64,000 nucleotides of DNA, taken from Cercis canadensis. Lineage: Eukaryota > Streptophyta > Magnoliopsida > Fabales > Fabaceae. Made by a program: the position numbers and the translations under genes. The first letter of the stretch is position 1; each line of letters starts with the position of its first letter. Location: contig QAOA01000580.1 of the NCBI GenBank assembly GCA_003255065.1, positions 1,315,039 to 1,379,038 of the forward strand. Reading direction: 5' to 3'. The notes under the pieces are model-generated. The model did not search any database and was not told the DNA's origin. It was given only the letters and a program-made list of their open reading frames with translations. Of this stretch, positions 62,938 to 64,000 are shown piece by piece.

Positions 62938-64000
62938 TGTTAGCTCTACAATTATCTAATCTTATTTTAATGATAACAAATAATTTTATATCTTCTAATA
63001 TGTGTTTAGGTTTAGTGTCTTAGAACAGTTTAGCAAGTTGAGAACTAGTTCTTCATTTTGTAAGAACTAGTTCTTAAACTAGTTTACTCTTATGAATAGA
63101 TTTAGAACTAGTTTACTCTTATGAATAGATTTAGGCGTGTGAAGACTTTGTAATGCATAATCGCATAATGTGTATGTCAAAATGTCACTTCAACTTGTGA
63201 AATAACCTCTTCTTTATTGGGAGCTAGTGTAGATTCACTTTTCAAGAAAAGTTAATAAAAAACATCTGTTTTGTCACAACAAGACAAAAGAAATAGTTAG
63301 TAGAATTCCTCTTCATCTTAAAGTGACACCTATACTCAAATCAATGGATGATATTGCTTTTCATGTGCTGGTGGTTTTCCTTCAAGAGAACCTTTTAAAC
63401 CTTCAAAAGATAAGAAGAATAAATAATAATAATAAAAAGAGCAAGAGTGTGGGTAGGACTGCAACTCTGCCTCTTCAAATTTCTTAGTGCTTAGTTTTTC
63501 TTCTTCCTCATGTACTATTCTATGTAAACTGAGAGAGAGAGTGTGTGTGTGTGTTAATGGAGCTTGAATCTTTTGTGAGTGTTTTGTACTCATGATTTCA
63601 GTAGGAAATCTGTGAGTGACTTCTAGTTGTGATTCTAGAAGGAGAAAGTTCTTGGTGAACTTTGGAGAGAAATCATAGATGTAAAAGCTTGGACAAATTA
63701 AACTCGATTTAGTGAAACTCCAAGCATTGAGAGAAGTAGATGTAAGCCTTAGTGCTGAACCACTATAAATTCGTGGCTAAGATCTTCTTGACTCCTCTCT
63801 TCTATTCCTAATTTCTCATGCTTACTGAATTTCAATTTTGATGGTGATGAATAAGTTTGATTTTCTGGGTTGCTTTGTTTGTGCTATATTTTGGTTAAAT
63901 TATATTTGAATTTTCTGTGTTCATCTATTCTGTTCTAGAATTAGTTCTTAAATTCTAGAACTAATTCTCGTATTGTTTAGATCTTAAAACAAATTCTGTT
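62938..64000 (+). mobile_element. Probable LTR of a Sirevirus-type copia element, running off the right edge
   Basis: It starts TGTTAGCTCTACAATTATC, followed by TTTTAATGATAACAAATAAT, a phrase resembling the start of Sirevirus LTRs. Farther on come GTGAAACTCCAAGCATTGAG, AAGTAGATGTAAGCC and GAACCACTATAAATTCGTGG, which resemble transcribed-end motifs I recall from those LTRs. No coding region is reached. Internal features are a 29-bp tandem repeat (63078-63135) and a (GA)n(GT)n run (63531-63554). A solo LTR or a full element cannot be told apart here. Confidence 0.45.
63531..63554. repeat. (GA)n(GT)n microsatellite
   Basis: About five GA units followed by about seven GT units, inside the probable LTR. 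Confidence 0.85.

Overview
The window is nuclear genomic DNA from a flowering plant, most likely a eudicot. Genes are split by AT-rich GT-AG introns, there is a nuclear tRNA gene with a Pol III T-run, and the spacers hold Ty1/copia, hAT-like and Mutator-like repeats. The protein genes (COI1, sedoheptulose-bisphosphatase, laccase, SHAQKY-type MYB) are plant-specific or plant-typical. A woody rosid would fit the protein sequences, but I cannot name a species from the sequence alone. Five isolated N characters show that this is a draft assembly.

Layout. 1-626 is part of a fold-back repeat cut by the window edge. 1216-5141 (-) is adenylosuccinate lyase in ten exons. 5834-6507 is a fold-back element with an hAT-like element inside it. 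7551-9741 (+) is chloroplast sedoheptulose-1,7-bisphosphatase in eight exons. 10401-11005 (+) is a small SRPBCC/lachrymatory-factor-synthase-like gene whose start codon seems to sit alone in its own exon. 12449-15154 (+) is a six-exon laccase, followed by tRNA-Arg(CCT) at 15504-15576 (-). 15667-17695 holds two fold-back elements, one of them a 1.5-kb near-palindrome. 21506-22949 (+) is a two-SANT MYB of the DIVARICATA/SRM1 type. 26537-31539 (-) is the jasmonate receptor F-box protein COI1 in three exons. 32-37 kb is gene-poor, with two assembly scars, a half hAT-like element and a probable Helitron 3' end. 37933-42764 (-) is a complete but inactivated Ty1/copia retrotransposon with LTRs, primer site, polypurine tract and a 5-bp target duplication. 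46837-47386 and 62368-62918 are two copies of one Mutator-like MITE. 49287-54474 (-) is a conserved protein of unknown function with a possible Pru/PH-like segment. 56920-60362 (-) is signal peptidase complex subunit 2, with a U12-type AT-AC intron. From about 62938 to the right edge the sequence looks like the start of a Sirevirus-type LTR.

The genes do not form a pathway or cluster; this is an ordinary mix of housekeeping (purine synthesis, Calvin cycle, ER signal peptidase), hormone-receptor and cell-wall genes. I found no clear new biological system. The most notable signals are the AT-AC intron, the ATG-only exon, the large fold-back element with nested sub-repeats, the Mutator-like and hAT-like families with readable target duplications, the asymmetric LTRs of the copia element, the possible Pru-like domain, and probable haplotype-join artefacts at the N positions. 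All exon borders were worked out by hand from splice signals, reading frame and remembered family sequences; no alignment was run.
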